Of a DNA stretch of 7,337 bases, positions 1 through 6,669 are shown piece after piece. Source of the DNA: Deltaproteobacteria bacterium (GTDB lineage Bacteria; Myxococcota_A; Polyangia; HGW-17; SLPX01). The stretch is from contig JAABSF010000126.1 of NCBI GenBank assembly GCA_011390535.1, positions 1 to 7,337 of the forward strand. Reading direction: 5' to 3'. The notes under the pieces were generated by a model, which saw only the letters and a program-made list of their open reading frames with translations, was not told where the DNA came from and made no database searches. Position 1 is the first letter of the stretch. Every line of letters starts with the position of its first letter. A program made the position numbers and the translations under genes.

Positions 1-2
1 AG

Positions 3-3000
3 AACACTGCTCATTTGGATATCGGACTTCGTCTCATGCGGGTATGGCGCTATCCCCCCGCTTCTCTTATGGCCCATTACAAACTGACAAGCTTCCCACA
101 AATCGAAGAATCTAAGCCTACATTCACAGACAACCCTCATCCGACAAAGGAGGGCATGTCCTGTTTTAATAAAAATGGTGAAGCCCGAATAACCGTTCCT
201 CGATCCAATTTCAAAGGAAAAACTTCCCGGCTGCTGGTTGAAGCATCAGTAATCCTTCCAGATGGGCGGGTCTTGAAGACTTCAAAGTTCATTGGCGTGA
301 AAGAAGAGAACAAATGGTCCATAAAAGCACCGGCTGTTATTTTTACTCATGAAATTGGGTTTATCCAAGTCATGCCACCCAAAAACGAAAAAATCACACC
401 AGGTAAAAATCTGCCTATTATAGTGTTATCCAATAACACCCCAAATAAAGAAGAGTTCACTGAAAGCCCCTGCTTCAAAATCAGCTTCTGGGGTATTATG
501 GCTTGTCCCTTTAGAACACACAAAAAGGGCAAACACCTTATAAGGCTTATATCCGGAGAATCTGTGCTCAATTCATCCAACCCCGAAAACAAAAATGTCC
601 TGGCTAAGACATTTTTGTATGCACAGGCAAAAACCCAAACAGACCGGGATTCCATGTTCTCTTTTCGGCTACACCCCAATAAGTCCTCTTACAAAGAAGG
701 AGACACTGCCGAAATCTTTCTGTCCATGCCGGAGCCCGACAGGAAAACCCTTTCAGCTTCCTCCGCCATATTAACCATTCATGGACAAGGTTTTTGGAGC
801 TCCAAAAATATCAATATTTTTGAGTCGTCCCTTAAGGGCAAAAAACCTGTAATAGAAATCCCTGTGGTCGGTTGGATGTCTCCATCCATTGAAATCGGGT
901 TGTTTTTACAAACAAAAACGGGCCGTCATGGAGCGCGCACCCAAATAAACATCTCCCCGCCGGATAAACGTCTGAACTTGCAAGTCACCGTTGAACCTAA
1001 AAAACCCAAAGCGGGCAAACCGTTGTGTATCTCCGCTCACACAACAACATCCAAAGGAGAACCGCTGTCAGCTGTAATTGCCCTTACATTTCGAGCACAA
1101 TCAACACCGGGATTCATACATCGATCCACCCCACCCGGTAATGTTGCTTCCACGGGAAAATCACAAACTCTGTTAAATGATCTCAAACCATCTCCGACAT
1201 CGTGGGGTGGATTCTCCAACAACAAAATGATCCACAGCTGGGCTGATATCAAGAAATACAACACCTCAGGGCCTTACTGGCGAAAACAAGTGCATTTTTA
1301 TGCTGAACCTCCTTTTCTAGACAAGCAAAGACAAGCGGACAAGAGTAAAGGGTTAGCGAATCGCTCTCCCTCTGTTGATACGCCGCTGCTGGTAATGGCA
1401 ACATCTCCGAACGGCAGGGGAGCCATCTGTATCAACGCCCCGAAGAGAGCCGGAAAATACAAGCTTCGCGCCCTGGCCTCTGCAGCACGAGAAATTCGAG
1501 GCGGAACGGTTGGGTTATCAACCACGCCTCGGGAGAGCTTCATAGTTTGGAAAGAACTCGAAATTGAAACAGAAGATCAAATCGATCTCGAGTTAAGCGG
1601 ACCTGAATGGGTGACCCGGGGAGATCGTGTCTGCGCAAACGCCGAACTCAAAAATCGAACATCAAAAACATTGGAGACAAAGTTACGCTGGTCTCTTCAA
1701 GAAGCTCCCTCTCAAAAACCAAAATTGCGTATTTTAAAATTGCCGCCCAAGGATAGAAAAAACTTGAGCCTTTGTTTTAGAGCAAACAAAGAAAACAAAT
1801 TGACTCTGAAGGCAAAAGCGGAAACTCCAAGCTGCAGTGTTAACCGAAAGCTGGTTTTTAAAAACCGTCAACTGAATCCGCTCATCTCTTTTCACCGAAA
1901 CGTGCAGTTAATGCCCGGAAAAGAGATAAAAGTGGACCCTCCAGGCTGCGTGAAGTCACTTGAAACCATATGGTCCGCAAACCCTTCTCTCCGCCTCTAC
2001 ACCCCATTCAAGAGGCTCATATCCTATTCTCCAAAAACACTCCAGGAGCTTATTGGGAGCATTTTGGCTCTCAGCGCGAGAAAAGAGCTTCCTCCATCAT
2101 TGGTGACGAGAGCTTTTAGAACATGTGGATTCACGTCAGATCCCATAGAGATACTCAATAAACAAGCGAAAAAACTTTCTTCCCTCCAACGCCCGGATTT
2201 TGTTTTTTCGACGCACGCCAACGGACCTACAGCACCTGTTATTTTACAACTCGCCGGAGCTCAGGCTGTTTTGAAAGCACGATCCTCGGGAGCAGCTACC
2301 TCCGACGCGGATTATACCCGCGCTATAAAGCTTTTTAAGCGCATCGCAAAACGAAAAATCCCGGGTGTGTCCGTCTCTGATCAAATATCAGCCCTTCAGA
2401 CTCTCTCTGATGAAGGATATCCTGTGGCAAGAGAGATAAAAAAACACACCTCAAGATTAAAAGAAAAAAACCTCTGTGATCTCTCAGGTCTCCTTTTAAC
2501 GGCTCATAGAGCACAGCTTGATGTTTCTTTGCTCGACCGCATTTTGGCTCAAATCCAACAGCAAATTTCCAGAGCCGCTACACATTCATCTACCCTCGAA
2601 AGAGAGAGCATCGGTTTTGAAAAAAACCAAGATATCTTCCAACAACCAATCTTCAGCCCTCGTTATTCAGACATCCTTATACCTTCATACTGTTTATCCA
2701 GCATTCTGAACACATTACACGAAACCCTACCGGGGCACGAATTAGTGAATTCGGCCGCAAGAATGCTCTGGAAACAAAACCGGGAAGGCGTTTGGGAAAC
2801 AGAGCTCGCCACAGCAAGGGCGATGAGCGCGCTGGCTTCTCACTGGGCACGTCGTCAAGGTCCTCCGGCAAACGCCAGAGTTAAAGTCTCGCTTAAAAAG
2901 CAAACCGTCATGGAAGCATGGTTTGTAGGACTCACCCGTCAAACAGCCCACTATAAATTACCAAAAGAGTTTATCCTTAAAAACACTCCCCGCCGTCTCC

Positions 3001-3542
3001 ACTTTGAAGTTCTTGGTGAAACCCATCTCTTCGGATATTTCCACGCACATCATGTGTGTAAAAAAGCAATGTTCAGTGATAAGGCTGGTTTTAACGGACA
3101 TAGAATCACTTCAATACTAAGAATGAAAGATTCCAAGAAAACAGGTGTACCGGAGCTTTTTAAGGAAAGTCTTAAATTATCCCAGGGTGAGAGATTGCAA
3201 ATACGCCTGGTCTTTTCTGTTGAATCAAACCCAAACCAAGTCTGTCTCTACGAGCCAATACCAGGGGGGGTTGAGTTGGAAAGAATCGGTGTTATGGAAG
3301 ATCACTTTAACCGATTTCCATCTCCTGAAGTTTGGTGGTGGAATCGTAGTAGAGGAGGTATTTTCCTTTGTTTTTCCCCAATGAAACCTGGGCTATATGA
3401 AATCGCTTATATCGTAAAAGCGAACCATTTAGGCCACTATCACACTCCTCGGCCTGTGCTCTCGTCGTGGAAGATCCCACAGCACCCCGTCGGCTCCCCA
3501 TGGCCAATCACAACTGTAAAAAAAAACGCAACCCGCAAATAA
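3..3542 (+). CDS. Alpha-2-macroglobulin family protein, C-terminal part, thioester site lost
   Basis: The frame is open to the window's left edge, so the 5' end (signal peptide, first MG domains) is missing; the first possible start inside, TTG at 15, is not a credible start. Residue numbers below count from that TTG. Bacterial macroglobulins sit in the periplasm and are thought to trap proteases. Visible parts: an MG-type beta domain at about 1-100; a bait-region/A2M_N_2-like stretch at about 212-360 containing 'YKEGDTAEIFLSMP'; an A2M domain at about 455-620 with 'PNGRGAICINAPKRAGKYKL' and 'GPEWVTRGDRV'; a helical thioester-type domain at about 650-950 ending in 'GVWETELATARAMSAL'; and a C-terminal domain at about 1055-1155 with 'EPIPGGVELER' and 'GLYEIAYIVKANHLGHYH'. 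Where thioester members have the C-L-E-Q motif, this protein has T675-L-Q-E, so no covalent trap is expected, as in thioester-less relatives such as E. coli YfaS. No good terminator follows the TAA. The family call is secure; function without the thioester is inferred. Confidence 0.88.
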   Translation, partial: NTAHLDIGLRLMRVWRYPPASLMAHYKLTSFPQIEESKPTFTDNPHPTKEGMSCFNKNGEARITVPRSNFKGKTSRLLVEASVILPDGRVLKTSKFIGVKEENKWSIKAPAVIFTHEIGFIQVMPPKNEKITPGKNLPIIVLSNNTPNKEEFTESPCFKISFWGIMACPFRTHKKGKHLIRLISGESVLNSSNPENKNVLAKTFLYAQAKTQTDRDSMFSFRLHPNKSSYKEGDTAEIFLSMPEPDRKTLSASSAILTIHGQGFWSSKNINIFESSLKGKKPVIEIPVVGWMSPSIEIGLFLQTKTGRHGARTQINISPPDKRLNLQVTVEPKKPKAGKPLCISAHTTTSKGEPLSAVIALTFRAQSTPGFIHRSTPPGNVASTGKSQTLLNDLKPSPTSWGGFSNNKMIHSWADIKKYNTSGPYWRKQVHFYAEPPFLDKQRQADKSKGLANRSPSVDTPLLVMATSPNGRGAICINAPKRAGKYKLRALASAAREIRGGTVGLSTTPRESFIVWKELEIETEDQIDLELSGPEWVTRGDRVCANAELKNRTSKTLETKLRWSLQEAPSQKPKLRILKLPPKDRKNLSLCFRANKENKLTLKAKAETPSCSVNRKLVFKNRQLNPLISFHRNVQLMPGKEIKVDPPGCVKSLETIWSANPSLRLYTPFKRLISYSPKTLQELIGSILALSARKELPPSLVTRAFRTCGFTSDPIEILNKQAKKLSSLQRPDFVFSTHANGPTAPVILQLAGAQAVLKARSSGAATSDADYTRAIKLFKRIAKRKIPGVSVSDQISALQTLSDEGYPVAREIKKHTSRLKEKNLCDLSGLLLTAHRAQLDVSLLDRILAQIQQQISRAATHSSTLERESIGFEKNQDIFQQPIFSPRYSDILIPSYCLSSILNTLHETLPGHELVNSAARMLWKQNREGVWETELATARAMSALASHWARRQGPPANARVKVSLKKQTVMEAWFVGLTRQTAHYKLPKEFILKNTPRRLHFEVLGETHLFGYFHAHHVCKKAMFSDKAGFNGHRITSILRMKDSKKTGVPELFKESLKLSQGERLQIRLVFSVESNPNQVCLYEPIPGGVELERIGVMEDHFNRFPSPEVWWWNRSRGGIFLCFSPMKPGLYEIAYIVKANHLGHYHTPRPVLSSWKIPQHPVGSPWPITTVKKNATRK

Positions 3543-3632
3543 TTCTTCTTTTTCTCTCCATTATTTAGTCGATCCGGTAAACCTATTCATTAGCAAACAC
3601 TAAAACTACACATTCAAAAAGTTTATGTTTTT

Positions 3633-3662
3633 TTGACTTCAAACCGCCCACTTTTCTGTTAT
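3633..3662 (+). promoter_or_regulatory. Possible promoter upstream of the rhomboid remnant
   Basis: TTGACT (3633-3638, 5 of 6 to the sigma70 -35) is followed after 18 bases by TGTTAT (3657-3662, 4 of 6 to the -10). Transcription would begin near 3669, only about 5 bases before the ATG at 3674. No Shine-Dalgarno precedes that ATG, so a transcript from here would be almost leaderless. The surrounding AT-rich sequence makes chance matches likely. Confidence 0.3.
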
Positions 3663-3673
3663 TTTCCTTTTTC

Positions 3674-3853
3674 ATGATACCAATTCGCGTTCAAGACGCC
3701 CGCCCGGGCTTTTCTCCCATTACTATAGGGATTATCGCAATCAACGCCCTTGTGTTTGTATATGAAGTTCATTTAGGTCATTTCGTAAACGATTTAATAA
3801 TGAAGAAAATCTCTCAACCGATAACCAAAAAAAACACCCCTAAGTCGGGCTGA
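3674..3853 (+). pseudogene. Truncated N-terminus of a rhomboid-family intramembrane protease
   Basis: The 59-codon frame begins 'MIPIRVQDARPGFSPITIGI' and continues 'IAINALVFVYEVHLG'. This matches the usual start of bacterial rhomboid proteases: MIP-(L/I)-R-(D), a short P/F linker, then a first membrane helix of the type 'V-T-x-x-L-I-x-I-N-V-L-V-F-x-Y-E'. After about residue 45 the resemblance fades into a basic tail ('KKNTPKSG') and a TGA stop. Rhomboids are normally 200 or more residues with six or seven helices. Here the GxSG serine, the catalytic histidine and all later helices are absent, so no protease activity is possible. There is no Shine-Dalgarno. The best reading is a decayed or truncated gene; a surviving 59-residue one-helix membrane peptide is the alternative. 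An 8-base A-run at 3827-3834, at the point where similarity ends, is a candidate frameshift site. Confidence 0.6.
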
Positions 3854-3890
3854 TCCCGCTTTCTGGAATGTAGCCAACGACTCAATATTC

Positions 3891-3919
3891 TTGACAGTTC
3901 TCCGGATAGGGGATATGTC
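3891..3919 (+). promoter_or_regulatory. Predicted sigma70-type promoter of the 99-residue gene
   Basis: A perfect -35 TTGACA (3891-3896), a 17-base spacer and a weak -10 TATGTC (3914-3919, 3 of 6) would start transcription near 3926. That leaves a leader of about 95 bases before the ATG at 4021. The consensus -35 with a poor -10 suggests dependence on an activator or modest strength, but this is inferred from sequence only. Confidence 0.45.
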
Positions 3920-3943
3920 GGATCAATACCTGATTAGAGTTTG

Positions 3944-3970
3944 CCCGAATCGGTTTTACCGACTATCGGG
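3944..3970 (+). promoter_or_regulatory. Stem-loop in the 5' leader of the 99-residue gene
   Basis: CCCGA (3944-3948) pairs with TCGGG (3966-3970). Inside that, TCGGT (3950-3954) pairs with ACCGA (3958-3962) around a TTT loop, with a 1-by-3 internal loop between the two helices. All ten base pairs are Watson-Crick. No T-run follows, so it is not an intrinsic terminator. It lies between the predicted transcription start and the ribosome binding site, where it could stabilise the mRNA or bind a regulator. Confidence 0.5.
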
Positions 3971-4009
3971 TAGTGGGGTTCGAAAAGGACGTCCAAAAAA
4001 AACAAGAAT

Positions 4010-4014
4010 AGGAG
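4010..4014 (+). promoter_or_regulatory. Ribosome binding site of the 99-residue gene
   Basis: AGGAG lies 6 bases before the ATG at 4021. It fixes the start and supports this short frame as a translated gene. Confidence 0.75.
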
Positions 4015-4020
4015 ATCATC

Positions 4021-4320
4021 ATGGCGGAAAGCGTCGAAGAGCTTAACTTCGATTACACCGACGAGGAAGGAAAACTCGTTCGCAAACAACTAGATAAAGA
4101 GATCCTCTCAAAAGGTGCTTGGGCGACGATAATGTATCTTTATCAAGATCTGGATCGAAAAACGAACGAGTTTAGAGTTCCAAAGGTGAGCATAGTAAGA
4201 TATCGCAAAAACGATGGGGTTTACCGCAAACAATCGAGCTTCAACATATCGAGCAAAAAACAGGGGCAGCACATCGTTGAAGTGCTAAAAAAATGGTACG
4301 AAAAAGAACCCTCAGCCTGA
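4021..4320 (+). CDS. Conserved-looking small soluble protein of unknown function (99 residues)
   Basis: I cannot name a function. The start is well supported: ATG with AGGAG 6 bases upstream and a promoter-plus-leader before it. The protein has no signal peptide or membrane helix and is highly charged. Residues 8-30 hold an acidic strand-turn-strand ('NFDYTDEEGKLVRKQLDKEI'), followed by a compact core 'KGAWATIMYLYQDLDRKT', then 'PKVSIVRYRKNDGVYRKQSS' with alternating basic and aromatic residues, and a C-terminal helix ('QGQHIVEVLKKWYEKEP'). It looks like a small beta-sheet domain closed by one helix. The basic/aromatic strand 'IVRYRKNDGVYRK' could suit nucleic-acid binding, loosely like PC4/PUR-type folds, but I see no diagnostic motif. 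I recall similar short hypothetical proteins in deltaproteobacteria, without a citable family. Its 3' end overlaps the converging J-domain gene by 9 bp. Confidence 0.85.
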   Translation: MAESVEELNFDYTDEEGKLVRKQLDKEILSKGAWATIMYLYQDLDRKTNEFRVPKVSIVRYRKNDGVYRKQSSFNISSKKQGQHIVEVLKKWYEKEPSA

Positions 4321-6273
4321 ATCCTTCTTGCCTTTGAGTTTATTCCAGAAGCTGGACTTCGCTGGTTTGTTACCCCTCGCTTTGCGCATCCTGATTATGT
4401 TGATCTCTCTAGCCGGCTCAACATAATTTGAGTCCAAGTGGACCGCTCTTTCGAAATGGGGCAACGCTGCGTCTTCTTTTCCCTGGTCCAACAAAATTTT
4501 TCCGAGAAAATAGTTGGCCTTTGTACATCTCGGCGAGAGCTTCAATGATTCCATTAACATATTCTTCAACTCTTCAGCTTTATTGTCGTGCGCACCGGTT
4601 TTTCGAGCTGATACATAACGCGTCCAGGCCAACATGGCCAGGTGTTCGCCCTCTTCCGGATTTCCCTCCAATGCAGCACTGAACATCTCTTCTGCTTTTT
4701 GATAATTCCCCTTCCGAAAAAACACCTCCCCTTTTTGAAAGCTGATCTCAGCCTCTAAAATCTGCCTGGCCTTCTGACGACCGCCAGCCAGTGAGGAATC
4801 TTTTACAATAGCTCGATATTCTTCGCGCTGTGAATCATCCAATAAGGTGGTAAAAGCTTCTGATATCCTCTGAAACAATCTGTCCGCTGGTTCTCTTAAA
4901 ACTTCAACGCCCATCGAGCTGACCCGATCGGGGTGAAATTTTTTGGCCAATACAAGGTAGCTCTCCTTTATCTGTTTGCGGGTCGCGTCGATTCCGATAT
5001 CCAAAATCTCAAACAAGTTTTGATCTTGAATTGTAGATAGCCGGCGACGAAGCTCTTCATCCATCTTTTTAACTTGATCTGTTGCTTCTTCAGGCAATCG
5101 CGGCCAATTGACAGGATTCTTCGCCTTTCTCTTTAATCGCATATCTGGACGTGGTGGCGATGATTGCGCCTCTTCGTCATTATTAGTACCGCCACCCACA
5201 ACCGAATGTGAAGCTGTCTGCACTACGGAATCATCGAAGGCACGAGAACCCGAAACAACCCCGGCACCTTCACCTGTCACACCATGAGCTCCCGTATTTG
5301 ATGTAGAGTAACCCTTCACCTGTTGAGTTTGGGTAGCAACTTTACCATCTGTGCCATCAACCCCGGACGATACGTTAGGCTCTGCAGTAACACTCCCGCC
5401 CAAATGTGTGCCCTGGACGAAATCATCACGGCTAACATCATGAGGGCTGACAACGGCTAGCTGCTCAGTGAGATGTCGCGGTTTACCTTTTCCTTGGGAT
5501 TTCAGAAGAGAAGACTTCGGTCGAAGCCTCGGAACAGTGTCGGGATCATCCAACTTAAGGAAATCGGCAGCCCAAAGAACATATAGTGTCTCTAAAACAA
5601 ACTTTTTTTTCAATCGGCTCGCTGCTATCAAGTCCTCAATCAACCAATAACCTCTCTTCAACAAAGCCGCTACAAATCTCCGCTCTTCATTTTTTAAAAC
5701 GGAGCGCAGCACAGAGACATCACCATCTTTCAGCGCCACCGCCATAGGATAAATCTTATCAAGCTCTTTTTCCAATCTATTGGAATCATAACTAGCACAG
5801 ACCCCTTCAAACACGATCTCCAGCGGGTTCAAATCCACAAAGGCAAGCTCTCTGCTAAACCGCTCAGGAAGAGACGCCATCTCTAACTCAAATCCACCTT
5901 CCTTTAAAACAAAGAGCTTCGGCAGCTTCCTCTTTTGCTGCTCTTCAATAATGCGCGCTAAAAGCCTCTCCTCCAAATAACCGCGTCTAACAGCCTCCCT
6001 CCCAATCAACTCCCCTGTAGTTTGCTGTGAAGATAAACACTCGATGACTTTATCTTTTTCCAAAGCGCCGCTTTCAATCAGCATCCTACCTAGGGCGCAG
6101 CTCTTTACCCACAAATCCGTAAAAACCGGCTTCCCTTTTTTAAAGTAAACTTTGACCGGCTTACCCTCCAAACGCGTATTCAGCAGACCATCAAAACCCT
6201 TACGTTCTATAAAAAGAAAAAGACGTGCAAGTGCATATTTTGAAAAATCCCCCACTGTCTTGCCGTCAGCCAT
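4312..6273 (-). CDS. DUF4388 (PATAN) - J domain - TPR scaffold protein (653 residues)
   Basis: A cytoplasmic multidomain protein with no signal peptide. Residues about 10-135 look like a DUF4388/PATAN domain ('GLLNTRLEGKPVKVYFKKGK', 'LGRMLIESGALEKDKVIECL'), a domain found in signalling and gliding-related proteins. Residues about 145-250 may form a winged-helix-like tail to it. Residues about 255-395 are a low-complexity Gly/Ser/Thr/Val linker. Residues about 419-488 form a J domain with an intact H447-P-D motif ('LAKKFHPDR', codons at 4927-4935), which should stimulate an Hsp70 (DnaK). TPR-like repeats follow at about 509-542, 543-580 and 583-616 ('GNYQKAEEMFSAALEGNP', 'GKEDAALPHFERAVHLDSNY'). 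The tail is basic ('FWNKLKGKK'). AGGAG (4281-equivalent position 6281-6285) sits 7 bases before the ATG at 6273. The gene lies 15 bp after a small membrane-protein gene and is probably cotranscribed with it. A role as a DnaK-recruiting assembly scaffold is inferred; the domain calls are strong. Confidence 0.9.
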   Translation of the reverse strand: MADGKTVGDFSKYALARLFLFIERKGFDGLLNTRLEGKPVKVYFKKGKPVFTDLWVKSCALGRMLIESGALEKDKVIECLSSQQTTGELIGREAVRRGYLEERLLARIIEEQQKRKLPKLFVLKEGGFELEMASLPERFSRELAFVDLNPLEIVFEGVCASYDSNRLEKELDKIYPMAVALKDGDVSVLRSVLKNEERRFVAALLKRGYWLIEDLIAASRLKKKFVLETLYVLWAADFLKLDDPDTVPRLRPKSSLLKSQGKGKPRHLTEQLAVVSPHDVSRDDFVQGTHLGGSVTAEPNVSSGVDGTDGKVATQTQQVKGYSTSNTGAHGVTGEGAGVVSGSRAFDDSVVQTASHSVVGGGTNNDEEAQSSPPRPDMRLKRKAKNPVNWPRLPEEATDQVKKMDEELRRRLSTIQDQNLFEILDIGIDATRKQIKESYLVLAKKFHPDRVSSMGVEVLREPADRLFQRISEAFTTLLDDSQREEYRAIVKDSSLAGGRQKARQILEAEISFQKGEVFFRKGNYQKAEEMFSAALEGNPEEGEHLAMLAWTRYVSARKTGAHDNKAEELKNMLMESLKLSPRCTKANYFLGKILLDQGKEDAALPHFERAVHLDSNYVEPAREINIIRMRKARGNKPAKSSFWNKLKGKKDSG

Positions 6274-6280
6274 TTATCTT

Positions 6281-6285
6281 CTCCT
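6281..6285 (-). promoter_or_regulatory. Ribosome binding site of the DUF4388/J/TPR gene
   Basis: Read on the minus strand this is AGGAG, 7 bases before the ATG at 6271-6273. It lies in the 15-bp gap after the upstream stop codon, consistent with translation of the second gene of an operon. Confidence 0.75.
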
Positions 6286-6288
6286 GAC

Positions 6289-6552
6289 TCAATCTTGATT
6301 ACCATCGTTCTCTTTGCCGTGAGTCGGCTTTTTCACACCTCTTAGAAAAAAATAGAGGATCACTATAATGGTAACAAAAGTAATCGCCATCCACATAACA
6401 AAAGGATCGGCCTCGATAAAACCTTGCTGCCCCGGCCCGCTCCACTCCAACCCCCTAATCTCTCCCACCATACCGGTGGCATCGCCACTTTTGGGCGAAT
6501 TATCCCCCAGCACCAAGGGTTCATCCTGATTTATCTGACTGGCCGTCATCAC
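6289..6552 (-). CDS. Small single-pass membrane protein of unknown function (87 residues)
   Basis: Residues about 51-70 ('FVMWMAITFVTIIVILYFFL') form one strong membrane helix, directly followed by R71, K74 and K75. By the positive-inside rule the short C-terminus would be cytoplasmic and the acidic, Gly-rich 50-residue N-terminus periplasmic; there is no cleavable signal peptide. The start is ambiguous between GTG at 6550-6552 and the adjacent ATG at 6547-6549. AAAGG lies 7 bases before the GTG and 10 before the ATG. I do not recognise a family. The gene is first in a probable two-gene operon with the J-domain scaffold 15 bp downstream, so an anchor or partner role at the inner membrane is a reasonable guess. 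A predicted promoter lies about 40 bp upstream. Confidence 0.75.
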   Translation of the reverse strand: MMTASQINQDEPLVLGDNSPKSGDATGMVGEIRGLEWSGPGQQGFIEADPFVMWMAITFVTIIVILYFFLRGVKKPTHGKENDGNQD

Positions 6553-6574
6553 CTATAGGCCTTTCGTTTCTTAA

Positions 6575-6587
6575 TTCGATATTCGAA
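6575..6587. repeat. Short inverted repeat in the leader of the membrane-protein operon
   Basis: TTCGA (6575-6579) and TCGAA (6583-6587) are perfect inverted arms around TAT. The repeat lies just downstream of the predicted minus-strand start near 6591, where it could be an operator. Five-base AT-rich arms can also arise by chance. Confidence 0.35.
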
Positions 6588-6597
6588 ATAATTAGTT

Positions 6598-6627
6598 ATT
6601 TTAACTCAAACCAGCTCTGAGTTGCAA
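6598..6627 (-). promoter_or_regulatory. Predicted promoter of the membrane-protein / J-protein operon
   Basis: On the minus strand, TTGCAA (6622-6627, 4 of 6 to -35) is followed after 18 bases by TAAAAT (6598-6603, 5 of 6 to -10). Transcription would start near 6591, about 40 bases before the first codon. No other good promoter stands between here and the gene. Confidence 0.5.
6603..6623. repeat. Inverted repeat spanning the promoter spacer, candidate operator
   Basis: AACTCA (6603-6608) and TGAGTT (6618-6623) are perfect inverted arms separated by 9 bases. The repeat fills the spacer of the minus-strand promoter and touches both its -35 and its -10, the classical place for a repressor site. 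No regulator gene is present in the window. Confidence 0.45.
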
Positions 6628-6669
6628 TCATTTGTGCGTTAACAAATTCAATTTATTCCACAAGTCGGC

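Larger units (their letters stand above)
3543..4020. other. Intergenic region with rhomboid remnant and leader of the 99-residue gene
   Basis: This 478-bp stretch has no full-length gene. Its first 130 bases are AT-rich, with T- and A-runs and no convincing terminator for the macroglobulin gene. The middle carries a 59-codon rhomboid-like frame. The last 130 bases carry a promoter, a stem-loop and the ribosome binding site of the following gene. Each is listed separately. Confidence 0.7.

Noticed and set aside
15..17. TTG at 15 as the true start of the macroglobulin
   Set aside because: The frame is open to the window edge, no ribosome binding site or signal peptide follows, and the protein begins inside an MG domain.
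1298..1543. Minus-strand frames inside the macroglobulin gene (for example 81 codons here, 110 codons at 347-679)
   Set aside because: Shadow frames of a well-supported coding region, without start signals or family resemblance.
3145..3384. 79-codon plus-strand frame inside the macroglobulin gene
   Set aside because: Lies in another frame of a confidently assigned gene; no ribosome binding site and no recognisable product.
3694..3712. GCCC-GCCC-GGGC stem followed by TTTT as a terminator of the macroglobulin gene
   Set aside because: Only four pairs, no continuous T-run, and the bases are explained by the codons Ala-Arg-Pro-Gly-Phe of the rhomboid remnant.
3846..3862. CGGG/CCCG hairpin around the TGA of the rhomboid remnant as a terminator
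   Set aside because: Four pairs and only three T residues; too weak to call.
4428..4682. Plus-strand frame of 84 codons opposite the J-domain gene
   Set aside because: It mirrors the TPR-coding part of the J-domain gene; composition and lack of a start signal argue against a real gene.
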